A stretch of DNA of 64,000 nt from Rugalucina vietnamica (Eukaryota > Mollusca > Bivalvia > Lucinida > Lucinidae): positions 14,730,048-14,794,047 of the forward strand of contig OZ024884.1 in NCBI GenBank assembly GCA_964017185.1, in the 5' to 3' direction. The notes beneath the pieces are model-generated. The model was not told the origin of the DNA. It searched no databases and saw nothing but the letters and a program-made list of their open reading frames with translations. Positions 12,843-53,461 of the stretch are shown here, one piece after another. The stretch's first letter is position 1; the number at the start of each line of letters is the position of its first letter. The translations under genes and the position numbers were made by a program.

Positions 12843-13078
12843 TGAGCCCCCACATGGGAAAACCAACAATCTGCATATGCGAAAACAAAGACGCAGATCA
12901 GCTTCGCGGTAACCGCGAAGCTGATCAGCACCTTTGTTTTCGCTACACGGATAGTACACTTCATCTTCTTCTTAAATACGGAATTTCAATCCTCTCGCCC
13001 TCTTCTGTGACTGTACAGCCTGATTTGTGTCGGACCTGTTCGGAAACCACATTGTTGGTTTTCCCATGAGGTGGCTCA
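12843..13078. mobile_element. TGAGCC MITE, copy 7
   Basis: Central hairpin arms CTTCGCGG/CCGCGAAG are perfectly complementary. Lies at the probable 3' end of the ADAM17-like transcript. Confidence 0.9.
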
Positions 13079-13330
13079 ATTATACTAGAGCAATTATGTC
13101 TGTGTTATTATAATCTATAACACTAACAAATACAGCAACTATAAAAGCCTATGTTCTCTGAAACATTGAAATCTCTTCTACCAGCTAATCTAAGACCATT
13201 GCAAGGCACAGATGAAACGACAAATAGTCATTTGCCATCTACTGAAATTGCACAGCCCTGCATGTGTCAGACCTAGCAAATCCCCAAAGATACATAATGA
13301 GAATCTCAAGATGCAGCTCCTTTCCACTTT
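13079..13330 (-). other. Probable 3' untranslated region of the ADAM17-like gene
   Basis: Single-copy-looking sequence directly after the stop, ending at a MITE (12843-13078). I saw no clear AATAAA signal on the minus strand here, so the polyadenylation site may lie within or beyond the MITE. Confidence 0.4.
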
Positions 13331-41880
<28,550 letters not shown>

Positions 41881-42527
41881 TGTATGCAGCAACAAATTTC
41901 ATATTTGTTCCTTTCAAACAGGCAATAGAGTCAGCAGCATTTCTATAAATAGGATCCGATGTCAGCTTTCAAACACGGAAGGCATCCCGGGATGAGAAAT
42001 TACAAACTAACAAGTACGGTAACGGTAATGTCCGATTACATCCGCACGCATACGGCGAAGATGTTTCGTATTTTTGGAATAGCGCTACGCCGTTTATATC
42101 GGCTTTTCTGAGCGGAACAACTTGCCGCGGTGGTCACATCTGAATGGAATGATAATTATGCTGTCTCGGATACCACAAGGTCCTACCCTACCCTAACCTA
42201 CCCCACCCCACCCCATCCCACCCCAAATCAACCCTTCCCCTACCCCTACCCTTAAGACTCAGTCCCTAGCACCATATCCACACGTTCTTTGCGATCTTAA
42301 TTACAGGGATGTGAATTAATGCCCCGCATGCAAACTTTACCATACACCCAAAATGCAACGACAACGGCCTGTAGGCAGGTACATGTAAGGTGACCCGTAA
42401 GTAAGTAAGAACCCCGTTGACCAAGCCGCTCTACTTCATATTTCGGAAAGACGTTGACACCATTCCTGATTCTTTGTAAGACTAAGCATTTCGTCTATTT
42501 CCTGTAAGTCTTGACCAACATAACCAT
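41881..42527 (-). promoter_or_regulatory. Upstream flank of the ADAM17-like gene (putative promoter region)
   Basis: No recognisable repeat for about 650 bp upstream of the ATG. CTATAAATAG at 41943-41952 fits both a TATA-like and a MEF2-type site. At 42181-42252 the plus strand is C-rich with CCCTA/CCCCA units, so the coding strand carries many GGG runs. The transcription start is unknown. Confidence 0.35.
42181..42252. repeat. C-rich tract (CCCTA/CCCCA units)
   Basis: More than ten C-runs of 3-4 bases, giving G-runs on the strand of the ADAM17-like gene, about 300-370 bp upstream of its ATG. Confidence 0.85.
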
Positions 42528-43823
42528 GAGGGTCTGGATGGGGGGTCCTGGTATTCACTAATCACTAAAAATTTAGCCATTTATTCACTGTCATTAAAAT
42601 TTTGGCTTATTCATTAAAATTAGCTTGATTATTAATTAAAATATGATAATTACTAGTCACGCCTTCTTCACCCCGCTAATATCTATAAGCAAAAAGGTGT
42701 TCCCCACCTAAAGCATTCCTTATCTCAAGCTATAAGGACTAGTTCTATGATATTAAATTGTAGACTGCTCAGTGCAACCTTGATATTAACATCTTGAGAA
42801 AAGCGTAATTATATACTCTGCTAGACCGCAAAACCTCATTAACTTTCCGAAATAGTATATCGATTTGTTTTTTAGCAAATCCCCTTTTTAATCTGTTGGG
42901 AGTCTAATCCTCTACTGAATATGCCCTAAGTTTTACACTGAATATTTCTCTTCAATTATGAATAACAAAGCTTATTTAAGAAAAATTGTAACTTCAGGGG
43001 TAAAAGTTATAGTAAATTTCTGTTGTTTTTATATGGTAAACTTGTAAGCATAGGAGTACTATGTGATGTATGGATTTGTCCTTGTGCCTGATTGTACAAT
43101 ACATTTTATTAATGTCTTCAATACCGCGCGAGCGAAGCGAGCGAGAAAAATATGTAGTGCCATATAAATTGTCAGATATATATTTGCATTAACGTTCTTA
43201 GTGCTGCCTTGTTTCTGATTGCAATAGACACTATAATTATGTCATATAAAAAAGCAAGATGATGTTCATCCAAAGATTATCATTATAGGATTGGAACATA
43301 CATAATAAGGACAAAGTGGGGTCATAGAATAAAAAGAAATACACATACATAAGCAAACAAAATAGTGAAATAGTATCTGGCTCAGAACATATCCATAATG
43401 ATTTATTTTTCTCTGCCTTCAAATGACACATTTCTTTTTAATTGGTCCATGAGGTGAGCCCCTACATGCATGGCTTCCAGACATAGGTCTTTTAGAAAAT
43501 TCAAGGATTTCTGAAATATGAATACAACATTTGAACTAAATCAGGTCTGAGGGCGTCCAGACCCCATAAAAAATGAAATTCTGGAATGTCAGAGAGGCCA
43601 TCTAAGACAATTCCATAGCCAAAATTTAGCATATTCATTATTCTTTAAAATGTTATTATTCACTATTCATTATATTACTCTGCTATTCATTAAAAATTTA
43701 CATTTATTCATTATTCTTTAGGACCTCATTATTCACTAATCATTAAAGTTTTTGCTTTTTAATCACTCTCATTAAAAATTTTAGGCCGTTATTCATTAAT
43801 CATTATACCCCATCCAGACCCTC
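42528..43823. mobile_element. 1.3-kb TIR element, copy 1
   Basis: 16-bp perfect inverted ends GAGGGTCTGGATGGGG / CCCCATCCAGACCCTC, flanked by AACCAT on both sides (42522-42527, 43824-43829). No transposase frame. The inverted second copy is at 54015-55296. An internal palindromic GCGAGCGAAGCGAGCGAG motif lies near 43130. Confidence 0.9.
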
Positions 43824-43913
43824 AACCATTTGTTTGGCAAACAGCACGCAATCAGGAAATGGCACAGTTGTGAAATACAGCTGAATACAGTAATAAATGA
43901 TTAGGCAAAAAGT

Positions 43914-44960
43914 TTGGACAAAAAGGGTCAGGTTGACACTTTCATTTTGGACTTTGAAAAAGCTTTTGACACTCCTCCACATGAACTTCTTAAAAGCAAA
44001 TTGTTTAGTTATGGACTAGGTGGAAAGACATGGGAATGGATAGATGCTTTTTTGTGCTTCAGGCAGCAAAGGTTAGTAGTTAATGATGTTAAATCTGACT
44101 GGGCCCCTGTTGTGTTGATGTCCCACATGGCACCGTCCCCGGCCCATTGATGTTCTCCTTGAAAATAAATGACATATCCGTTGGCATTGACTCTCAAATC
44201 AGGCTTTTTGCTGATGACTGTGTCTGTTACCGGGAAATTAAAACAGTAATTCATGAGGGACATTGAAACTTCAGAAATACATTGACTTTTTAGTTTTTAG
44301 GGATCTGGGCCCGAAAATGGGGTATGAGTTTTCAACCTGTCAAATGCAACATGATAAAGCTGACAAATAAACGGATACTAAAGCAATCAGAACACTTGGA
44401 TTCTTGAGGAGAAACTTATTTGCTTGTCCCCAAGATGATAAAGAGGCGGCTTATAAAGGACTGGTGCGCCCAGTCATGGAATATGGAAGTTCTGTTTGGG
44501 GTCCTTATACTAAATGCATTCGGGAGGAATTGGAGAATGTGCATATAATCGTGTCGCTAGATTTGTAACTGGGAATTATACTTTCGATGAAGAATTGAGT
44601 ATGCCTGGTATTCTTGAGCTACTCGTATGGAATCTCTGAAGAAAAAGAGGACGGATAATCGACTTATGTTGCTATACAAAGGTCCGAAGTTTAAAGCCAG
44701 AATACATACAAATGACCTTATCTCCAGGACTAGGCGTTAAAGAAATAATCACTCAAATTAATAATAAATTGAATGGCATCTGCTAGTATAGATGCATATA
44801 AATGTATTTTCTTTCCCCCAGACTACCAGGGACTGGAATGGCCTCCCTGACTCTCTCTTTTCGCTAAAAGTCTGATGATTGCGTGTCCAAGTTCGCTTCG
44901 CTCGTGCGTTCTAGGAACTAATTTCTCGCCCATCCGAACACCCTGGTGAAATTATTTGAA
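43914..44960 (+). pseudogene. Non-LTR (LINE) reverse-transcriptase pseudogene
   Basis: Opens with FILDFEKAFDTPPHELLKSK, then GKTWEWIDAFLCFRQQRLVV, a frameshift, and RLFADDC (F-ADD catalytic block) at about 44195-44225. Further on come TLGFLRRNLFACPQDDKEAA and LVRPVMEYGSSVWGPY. Several stops and shifts; no endonuclease seen upstream because the 1.3-kb TIR element lies just before. Confidence 0.85.
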
Positions 44961-45468
44961 GAGTCACCAGTAAACTATTCAGATTCATATTCAGAAGTAA
45001 ACACCAGCCGGGTTAAAACTTCTGGATTATTCGGGAAAATAAACACCTTTATATTCAAAATTTGTATACTTCGAGTTTTGTGTATAAAGCCCTGTCTTTC
45101 GTGAAGAAAATCTGCACATTCAGCAAGGAAATGTCAAGTTTCGGGAGCTGCCAGTGTTGGATTCTTCTGTCTTGCTTGACAACGGTGTCGTGTACACTGA
45201 TGTACCGGACCTGTTAGAATTACATACAAGAACGTATATCTACAAGATCAATCAGAAATACATCACAGGTTGAAACAGACATCTTAGATCTTAGTCTTCG
45301 CGTGTACATAAATCACAAAGTTTAACTGTGAGTTTGGTGGTTCCTCGTATTTAATGACAGGGTGAACACTAGGAAGAACTGAACAGATGGCTAGCTAATT
45401 CACAAGAAGGGATTGCATTTACAAATTGTATTTTCTTCTACTGCCATCGGACATTCTAGGCAGATAGA
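44961..45468. other. No recognised gene or repeat
   Basis: Possibly remains of the LINE 3' flank. Confidence 0.3.
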
Positions 45469-45662
45469 AGCCTCGGTGGCGCAGTGGTTTAGCCACTTGT
45501 GTTGTAAACCAGTCGTCACAGGTTCGATCCTTGGCTGCTCTAGTCCTTCTGATGAGACTATAAACGTTGAACCTTTGACAATTGTCCATGTCAGACGAAC
45601 TGGTGACAAGGACAAACAACGACTGGAGACTACGTTTTGCCTAATGTGTTAAGTCCAAGGGA
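45469..45662 (+). mobile_element. tRNA-derived SINE, plus strand
   Basis: GCCTCGGTGGCGCAGTGGTT (A box) and CACAGGTTCGATCCTTGG (B box), then a tRNA-unrelated body to TTAAGTCCAAGGGACCTAGG. Confidence 0.8.
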
Positions 45663-46067
45663 CCTAGGCTTTTAAACAGGTGAGGTCTTGCGCATGTAAA
45701 ACCGGTTTAAGCCCCTCCTCCAGTAATGTTATATTACTAATCGTTCTAATGCGATATTTCTGTTGTGGTTCTAATTGATGTATGTTTTGGCGTTGATTTT
45801 TTGTGCTGTTTGCACCTTATGTTCGTTTTCATATATTTAGTTAAGTTCGGGTAACTGAGTGGTCGCCTAAAATTGTGAAAAAGTTGCTCGATCGGCGTGT
45901 GGTTTGTTCTCTTTGTTTAAGTACCTGATTGTCAGTTTAGTTTTCCCACCTTGGTGTTTTGGGTAAGAATTTCTTTCTGAGTGTGCCTTTTTCTGATCAT
46001 TGCTTACTTTCACCTTTTTAGACACGACTTCAGGCAGAAAATGAACATACACACATTCTAGGTAGAA
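45663..46067. other. No recognised gene or repeat
   Basis: Nothing identified. Confidence 0.4.
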
Positions 46068-46385
46068 TTATCTATCTATCTTCCTGTACATCTTATCCTT
46101 TGAAGAGGACTTAGATGGTGTTCGGGTATACCAAAACCTGAAGGGGTAAGTCGAAAAAAAGTGAAGAGACGTGGGTGACAAGAATTTGAAAAGTGAGAAC
46201 AAGGGCGTTAATATAATTAAATGATAAAACGGACTTGCTGGTGTATGGGCCATCTGGCAGACAGCCGTTGTAATCTGTGCGAGAGTTAGGGGTACAGGGA
46301 TATGTGGTGGTATGGCATCCCCGTGCATGATTGTTCGCGGGAAGAATTTGTACTTATAGTAGTCTTTCAGAGTCAAGATAATGGG
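46068..46385 (-). mobile_element. LINE 3'-end fragment, same family as 40620-41530
   Basis: Minus-strand LKDYYKYKFFPRTIMHGDAI and PPHIPVPLTLAQI match LRDYYKYIFFPWTIIHWNAL at 40800-41057. Ends in the same GATAGATA tail. Confidence 0.8.
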
Positions 46386-46454
46386 CTAAACTCTTGTCTC
46401 TTGTCGGGCCCACCTGCGTTGGAAATAAGCTTTCTTTTGCTTCGGTATTCCGGG

Positions 46455-49400
46455 GCCGGTGTCCCAGTTTATCTTGCCCCCTGGACAACTTACCCCCCGG
46501 GGGGTAAGCTGACCGCGGTTGGCTTACCCCCCGGGGGGGTAAGCTGTCCCGGGAAATCGTGCCCCCACCCTGGATATCTTCACCCCCGGGGGGCAAGCTG
46601 TCCAGGCCTGTTTATCTTGCCCCCCCCCCCCCCCACCCAGTTTTAAGTATTGGTTGTGATTGATTTTTATACACATTTTTTTAACTATCCAAAAATGAAA
46701 ATGTTGGATTAAGATCACAAGACAAGTCCTAAAAAGTTGTTTTCAGTGTGGCAAAAGTGGAAACTTATTGGGGGGTAACCTGTCCTGGAGGGGTAACCTG
46801 TCCAGGACAGGTTATCTTGCCCCCCACCCAATTATAACTATATTTTCTATACAAAGCATCCGCCTATAAAAGAATATTGAATTAAAATAACAAAACAGAT
46901 CCTATAAACTTGTTTATAGTGTCGGAAAAGGGGTGGGGGGTGGGGGGGATAACCTGTCCAGGGCGGTTTATCTTACCCCCCACCCAGACTTTGATGTTGA
47001 TATTCTTTGTCTTGATCATCATTTGTACAACCTTAATATGAAATAATATTGGATTTCAATCAAAAGACAAGTACGTCCTATAAACTAGTTTTGAATGTCG
47101 GAAAAGAAGAAACTACATGTAAGTGGTACAAGGGTGGGGGGTAACCTGTCCAGGTCGATTTATCTTGCCCCCCACCAGGTTTTTGATGTTGATTTTTTTT
47201 CTTCACTATCACTTGAACAACCTTAATATAAAATAATATTGGATTTAAATCACATGACAAGCCCTATATACTTGTTTTCAATGTCCAAAAAGAAGAAACT
47301 AATTGTTATAAGGGTGGGGGGTAACCTGTCCAGGGCGGTTTGAACTGACCCCCACATAGGTTTTTGATAGTGATATTTTTTTCGTCACCATCATTTGAAC
47401 CACGATTTAAAATAAAAGTGGATTTAAAATCACAAGACGAGTCCTATTAACTTTTTTCAATGTCGGAAAATAAAAAACTACATGTAATTGGTACAAGGGT
47501 GGGGGGTAACCTGTCCAGGGCGGTTTAACTTGCCCCCCACCTAGGTTTTTGATGTTGATTTTTTTTTCTTCACCATCATTTGAACTACCTTAATATAAAA
47601 TAATATTGGATTTAAATCACAAGATAAGCCCTATAAACTTGTTTTCAGTGTCAGAAAAGAAGAAACTTATTGGTACAGGGGTGGGGGGTAACCTGTCCAG
47701 GGCGGTTTGAACTGACCCCCACCCAGGTTTTTGATGTTGATATTTTTTTCTTCACCATCACTTGAACAACCTTAATATAAATAGAAGTGGCTTTAAAATC
47801 ACAAGACAAGCCCTATAAACTTGTTTTCAATGTCAGAAAAATAGAAAAAAAGTGGTACCTGGATGGGGGGCAACCTGTCCAGGGCGGTTTATCTTGCCCC
47901 CGTCCCAGGTTTTTTTATGTTGATTTTTTTTTTCTTCACCTTCAATTGAACCAGCTTGATATAAAATAAAAGTGGATTTAAAATCACAAGACGAGTCCTA
48001 TAAACTTATTTTTTCAATGTCGGAAAGGAAGAAACTACATGTAATTGGTACAAGGGTGGGGGGCAACCTGTCCAGGGCGGTTTATCTTGCCCCCAACCTA
48101 GGTTTTTGATGTTGATTTTTTTTTCTTCACCGTCATTTGAACAACCTTAATATAAAATAATATTGGATTTAAATCACAAGATAAGCCCTATAAACTTGTT
48201 TTCAGTGTCAGAAAAGAAGAAACTTATTGGTACAGGGGTGGGGGGTAACCTGTCCAGGGCGGTTTGAACTGACCCCCACCCAGGTTTTTGATGTTGATAT
48301 TTTTTTCTTCACCATCACTTGAACAAGCTTAATATAAAAAAGTATTGGCTTTATACTCACAAGACAAGCCCTATAAACTTGTTTTCAATGTCAGAAAAGA
48401 AGAAACTAATTGGTACATGGGTGGGGGGTAAGCTGTCCAGGGCGGTTTATCTCGCCCCCCACCCAGGTTTTTGATGTTGATTTTTTTTCTTCACCATCAT
48501 TTGTACAAACTAAATATAAAATAAAAATGGATTTTAAATCACAAGTCATATAAACTTGTTTTCAATGTCAGAAAATAGAAAAAAATTGGTACCTGGGTGG
48601 GGGGCAACCTGTCCAGGGCGGTTTATCTCGCCCCCCACCAGGTTTTTTTGATGTTGATTTTTGTTTCTTAACCATCATTTGAACCACCTTGATATAAAAT
48701 AAATGTGGATTTAAAATCACAAGACGAGTCCTATAAACTTTTTTTCAATGTCAGAAAAGAAGAAACTACATGTAATTGGTACAAGGGTGGGGGGTAACCT
48801 GTCCAGAGCGGTTTATCTTACCCCCCACCTAGGTTTTTGGTGTTGATTTTTTTTCTTCACCATCATTTGAACTACCTTAATATAAAATAATATTGGATTT
48901 AAACCACAAGATAAGCCCTATTTACTTGTTTTCAGTGTCAGAAAAGAAGAAACTTATTGGTACAGGGGTGGGGGGGTAACCTGTCCAGGGCGGTTTGAAC
49001 TGAGCCCCACCCAGGTTTTTGAAGTTGATATTTTTTTCTTCACCATCACTTGAACAACCTTAATATAAATTTATACTCACAAGACAAGCCCTATAAACTT
49101 GTTTTCAATGTCGGAAAAGAAGAATCTAATTGGTACATGGGTGGGGGTAAGCTGTCCAGGGCGGTTTATCTCGCCCCCACCCAGGTTTTTGATGTTGATC
49201 TTTTTTCTTCACCATCATTTGTACAACCTAAATATAAAATAAAAATGGATTTTAAATCACAAGACAAGTCCTATAAACTTGTTTTCAGTGTCAGAAAAAT
49301 AGAAAAAATTGGTACCTGGGTGGGGGCAACCTGTCCAGGGCGGTTTATCTCGCCCCCCACCAGGTTTTTTGATGTTGATTTTTTTTTTCTAAACCATCAT

Positions 49401-50786
49401 TTGAACAACCTTGATATAAAATAAAAATGGATTTAAAATCACAAGACGAGTCCTATAAACTTTTTTTCAATGTCGGAAAAGAAGAAACTGCATGTAATTG
49501 GTACAAGGGTGGGGGGTAACCTGTCCAGGGCGGTTTATCTTGCCCCCCACCTAGGTTTTTGGTGTTGAGTTTTTTCTTCACCATCATTTGAACTACCTTA
49601 ATATAAAATAATATTGGATTTATACTCACAAGACAAGCCCTATAAACTTGTTTTCAATGTCGGAAATGAAGAAACTAATTGGTACATGGGTGGGGGGTAA
49701 GCTGTGTAATAGCCTAGAAAATTTTATCATCCAATACATAGGCGGGGGGCAAGATAAACCACCCTGGACAGCTTCACCCCCGCCTATGTAACTGAGGATA
49801 TAAAACTGAATGACGAGGAAAATGGGGTTTTAATCAAATAAATTGCATTTCTAAAAGGTAGACCTTCTAATGGAATTGATTTTGAAACAGTGTAACATGC
49901 TTTGAAAAAATGATCCTCCAATACCTAGGTGGGGGGCGAGATAAACCGCCCTGGACAGCTTCACCCCGCCTGAGAACGTGAAGATAGGAACTGAATGAGG
50001 AGGAAAAGGGTGATGTATTCAAACTAAATGCACTTCTAACTGATAATTCTTCCTACTGCATTAATTTTTAATCAGTGTAATAAGCCTAGAAAATATTGTC
50101 ATCCGATACCTAGGCGGGGGGCGAGATAAACCGCCCTGGACAGCTTCACCCCCGCCTGAGAAAGTGAAGATAGGAACTGAATGAGGAGGAAAAGGGTGAT
50201 GTATTAAAACTAAATGCACTTCTAACTGATAATTCTTCCTACTGCATTAATTTTTAATCAGTGTAATAAGCCTAGAAAATTTTATCATCCAATACCTAGG
50301 CGGGGGGCGAGATAAACCGCCCTGGACAGCTTCACCCCCGCCTGAGAAAGTGAAGATAGGAACTGAATGAGGAAAAGAGATATGTTTTCAAACTAAATGC
50401 ACTTCTAACTGATAATTCTTTTGAAACAGTGCAATAAGCTTAGAAAAATTGATCCTCCAATACCTAGGCGGGGGGCAAGATAAACTGCCCTGGACAGCTT
50501 CACCCCCACCTAGGTTAATATTTTTTTTTTCTAAAAAAAGGGCGGATTAGACAACATGTCATTAAATAATGGTAAAAGGACATGATAGTATTTCATTGGT
50601 GCAGGAAAATAAACATATATATTCTAAAAACACTTTCTTTCCGAGTGGGTGGGGGCAAGATAACCTGGCCTGGACAGCTTACCCCCCGGGGTGAAGATAA
50701 TCAGGGTGGGGGGTAAGATTTCCCGGGAAATTTTGCCCCCCGGGGGGCAAGCTGTCCAGGGGGGCAAGATAAACTGTTACACCGGC
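46455..50786. mobile_element. 4.3-kb fold-back element made of G/C-rich tandem units
   Basis: Inverted ends about 190 bp long (GCCGGTGT..CAGTTTATCTTG left; inverse at 50640-50786). Inside, about 17 direct units of 175-195 bp from 46749 to 49730, each with GGGGTAACCTGTCCAGGGCG, a poly-T stretch and AATGTC.GAAAA. Then about six units in inverted orientation (49740-50530) with GATAAACCGCCCTGGACAGC. The open frames within are by-products of the repeat. Confidence 0.85.
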
Positions 50787-50824
50787 ATTACTGATGAGTC
50801 CTTGTTTTTACAATTACACTTTTA

Positions 50825-51786
50825 CGAGGGGGTTTCAAAAAGTTCGCGGAAAAGTGCCATCATATTCTTATTTTGTAAATCAGGTGAATTAAACTAATAC
50901 ATTTATATAGACCAACATGATTTGTACTTATACAGCAAATTTTGCTGCTCTGGCATGAACACAATGCTAACAGTGGTTGCTATGGAAACCGTACATCACG
51001 ATTACCGGCCCACTTTTGTTCATTTTTGCAAAAAGTCGATGTCTAATGATGAGGTTGCATTTGATAATTAACCATGCTTTTTTCACCAAACTTTGTATGA
51101 GCAAAGTTCAATATGTTTGCGATGAGCACATTACGTCATATAAGTCTGTGACGTCATTTTGGCGTTAAGCGCCCATTTTGTTTAGTGGGTATGCCTAAAA
51201 TGCGAAGGGAACAACGTTATTCGATAAATTGTGTGTTTGGAAAGGACTATAAATGAAAGAAACACTGCTAAGAGCAGAAAGCGCATATGGCAACAAGAAA
51301 ATTAAGAAAACGGCAATCAACAAGTAGTATGCATGATTTCTACACGACCAGAAATGCGTCCATGTCGACTCGCACAGTGTAACGTCAAATAACGTCATGC
51401 TGTCTAAAATGATCGTCGTGATAGAAAAGACTAGAATTCGTGAAATACACAACACATCGAATTGTAGTTTCGGCACATTTACCGCATTACACACACAGAA
51501 CTGACAATCAGACGCCCATATGCCAGGTTGATTCCGAAAATGCTTAAGAGCTAGCCAACAGCGGCATGAATGCGTGTAGCATGACGTTGTTGTGACGTTG
51601 GGCCGGTTTTACTGTTGTTACCTTAGAAACGCACGTGATTTAATGCCTAATTTTCATCCGATGTTATTCAAATTCTGTGCATATGTTAACTATATGTTAA
51701 TTTACAAAATGCACAGAGAACGTAAATTTCCGAAGACAATTACAAATTTGGCAGCACTTTTCCTCGAACTTTTTGAAACCCCCTCG
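50825..51786. mobile_element. 962-bp mariner-type TIR element
   Basis: Ends CGAGGGGGTTTCAAAAAGTT and its inverse, TA on both sides. The GTTTCAAAAAGTTCG end is typical of mariner-like elements. No transposase recognised in any frame. Contains TGACGTCA-type sites near 51150. Confidence 0.75.
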
Positions 51787-52222
51787 TATCTAACAAATAG
51801 CGTTTCATCACCCTTTCAGTTAAACTGAAAAATCTTATTGATGAAATGAAGACCATAGGGGTCTACAAATACAATGTACGCAGTGACGTCACACATACAA
51901 AGGCTCAATTCCGGTACATGACTGAAGATACCGTTGATTATCAGCCTAGAGCGGCGTCTTAACAGATACGCGAAACAAGCGTGTTCAATAAAATTTCGCG
52001 GAAAAAGTCAAAATTTGAGAGGGTTGCTACAAATGTTTCAGAGGAAGGCTAGGAAACAGATTGAGGTTATTCAATGATGTAACAAACATCTCTACACTGT
52101 TTCCACTTATTCCGCTGTTACATTAAACCCAAATTTGTACGTGGGCTGTTTTTCTGGGTTCTTTTACTTTGCATAAAAAATTGAAGACCCATTTTTTTCA
52201 GTTTGTGCAAGGCCACTCTAGT
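51787..52222. other. No recognised gene or repeat
   Basis: Nothing identified. Confidence 0.4.
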
Positions 52223-53232
52223 CTCTATCGAGAGGACGACACACTCAATGGAAATCGCTCATGAAATATTGACTATGTACTATGCCACTTTTACCTGTCT
52301 GCTAAGCCGCAGCAGTCGATATTGTCGCCATTTTGAAATAAGATAAATCATACCTGCTCGAGTTTTTATTAAATGACTCAAAAGATTGGTTGCATTCAAA
52401 TTGATAAATAAAAAAAATTAAGTGCACAAAGTCTACCATCATCATAACAGACAGTTTTAGAACCAATTTTTAAATGATAACCTTTCAATTTAGGAAAAAA
52501 CGTAGGAAAAAGAAACCCCTAAAACAAATTTATGAGCCGTAAATTTCCCGGAAAAAAATCGTCCTGACAAACTGACAGTATAGCTTGAACTTAGATTTTG
52601 CATATTACTGAAGATTTGTCTTTAACATACAAAGTAAACAAAATAATTATTGGTAGAAAGCTCAAATAAAGCTGTAAAGTGTTCCAAAAGCGCCACCATT
52701 GATTTTCGTTTTCTAAAAACGGTCCGCCATTTTGTCACGCGGACTTTGTAATTTCTAATAAGTTTACTACTACACATTTCAAAATATCAAACTCTTATAT
52801 AAATTTTCCGAAACTTTGATGTATCTGCTTTTCATAAATATTATTCTTACTAATAGCACGCAGCTTATATCTAAGTAATCGGTTCCGTTTTATGACGACT
52901 GTGTGAAAATTGGTCGCCATGACGCCATTTTAAGGTCAAAAATAGAAACAAGAGTAAAGAAAACCACCAAAATTACATGTAATGTGATAATTAGGGGAAA
53001 GATAAATATATCAGATGAAAGATAATTAAAAGGCCTTTAATCTGGTAAATGGATTTAATTGTTAAAGGTTCTACTTACTGGCTCAGAGAAGATAATTCCA
53101 TTCAATTAATTCTAATTTTGAAACTACCGCTCGTTTGCCGGATCACGCGGGGCAACGGGTCGTTTCGGTCCAAAATCATGTCACAGTAGATAAAGGGCAA
53201 AATAACCGGAGTGTGTCGTCCTCTCGATAGAG
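52223..53232. mobile_element. 1-kb inverted-repeat element
   Basis: Exact inverted ends CTCTATCGAGAGGACGACAC (plus ACTC) at 52223-52246 and 53209-53232. No coding frame inside. Confidence 0.75.
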
Positions 53233-53307
53233 TGTCCTTGATAGAAATCAGACAATTTTATCGCGGTTCTGCGCGCTAGAAAGCTTGTACGATTGCTATC
53301 ATTTAGC

Positions 53308-53420
53308 ATGGTTTTCGACAAGTCGACTAGGCTTTTTTCGGATGTGATCGGACCACGTGGAGGGAAACAACAGAAGTATGCAGACGAAAATTTTGCAAAA
53401 AAAATTAAAAAAACAAACTA
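53308..53420 (+). CDS. Possible first exon of a plus-strand gene
   Basis: ATG in a local CpG-bearing, repeat-free stretch. It encodes MVFDKSTRLFSDVIGPRGGK and runs to TAG at about 53418-53420, unless spliced at AA|GTATGC near 53374. It could be exon 1 of the gene ending at 62665, but no linking exons were found. Weak. Confidence 0.2.
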
Positions 53421-53461
53421 GGATTTCAACCATCTGCAGACAGAATCAGGCCTGAATTAAA

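Noticed and set aside
45469..45545. tRNA gene on the plus strand
   Set aside because: The tRNA-like head is joined to a SINE body, and the anticodon arm does not fold cleanly.
46749..49730. CRISPR-like array
   Set aside because: Units of about 185 bp without short direct repeats and unique spacers, in a clearly eukaryotic context.
46302..50897. Several Gly/Pro-rich or lysine-rich frames up to 124 codons
   Set aside because: They follow the 185-bp tandem units of the fold-back element and have no independent support.
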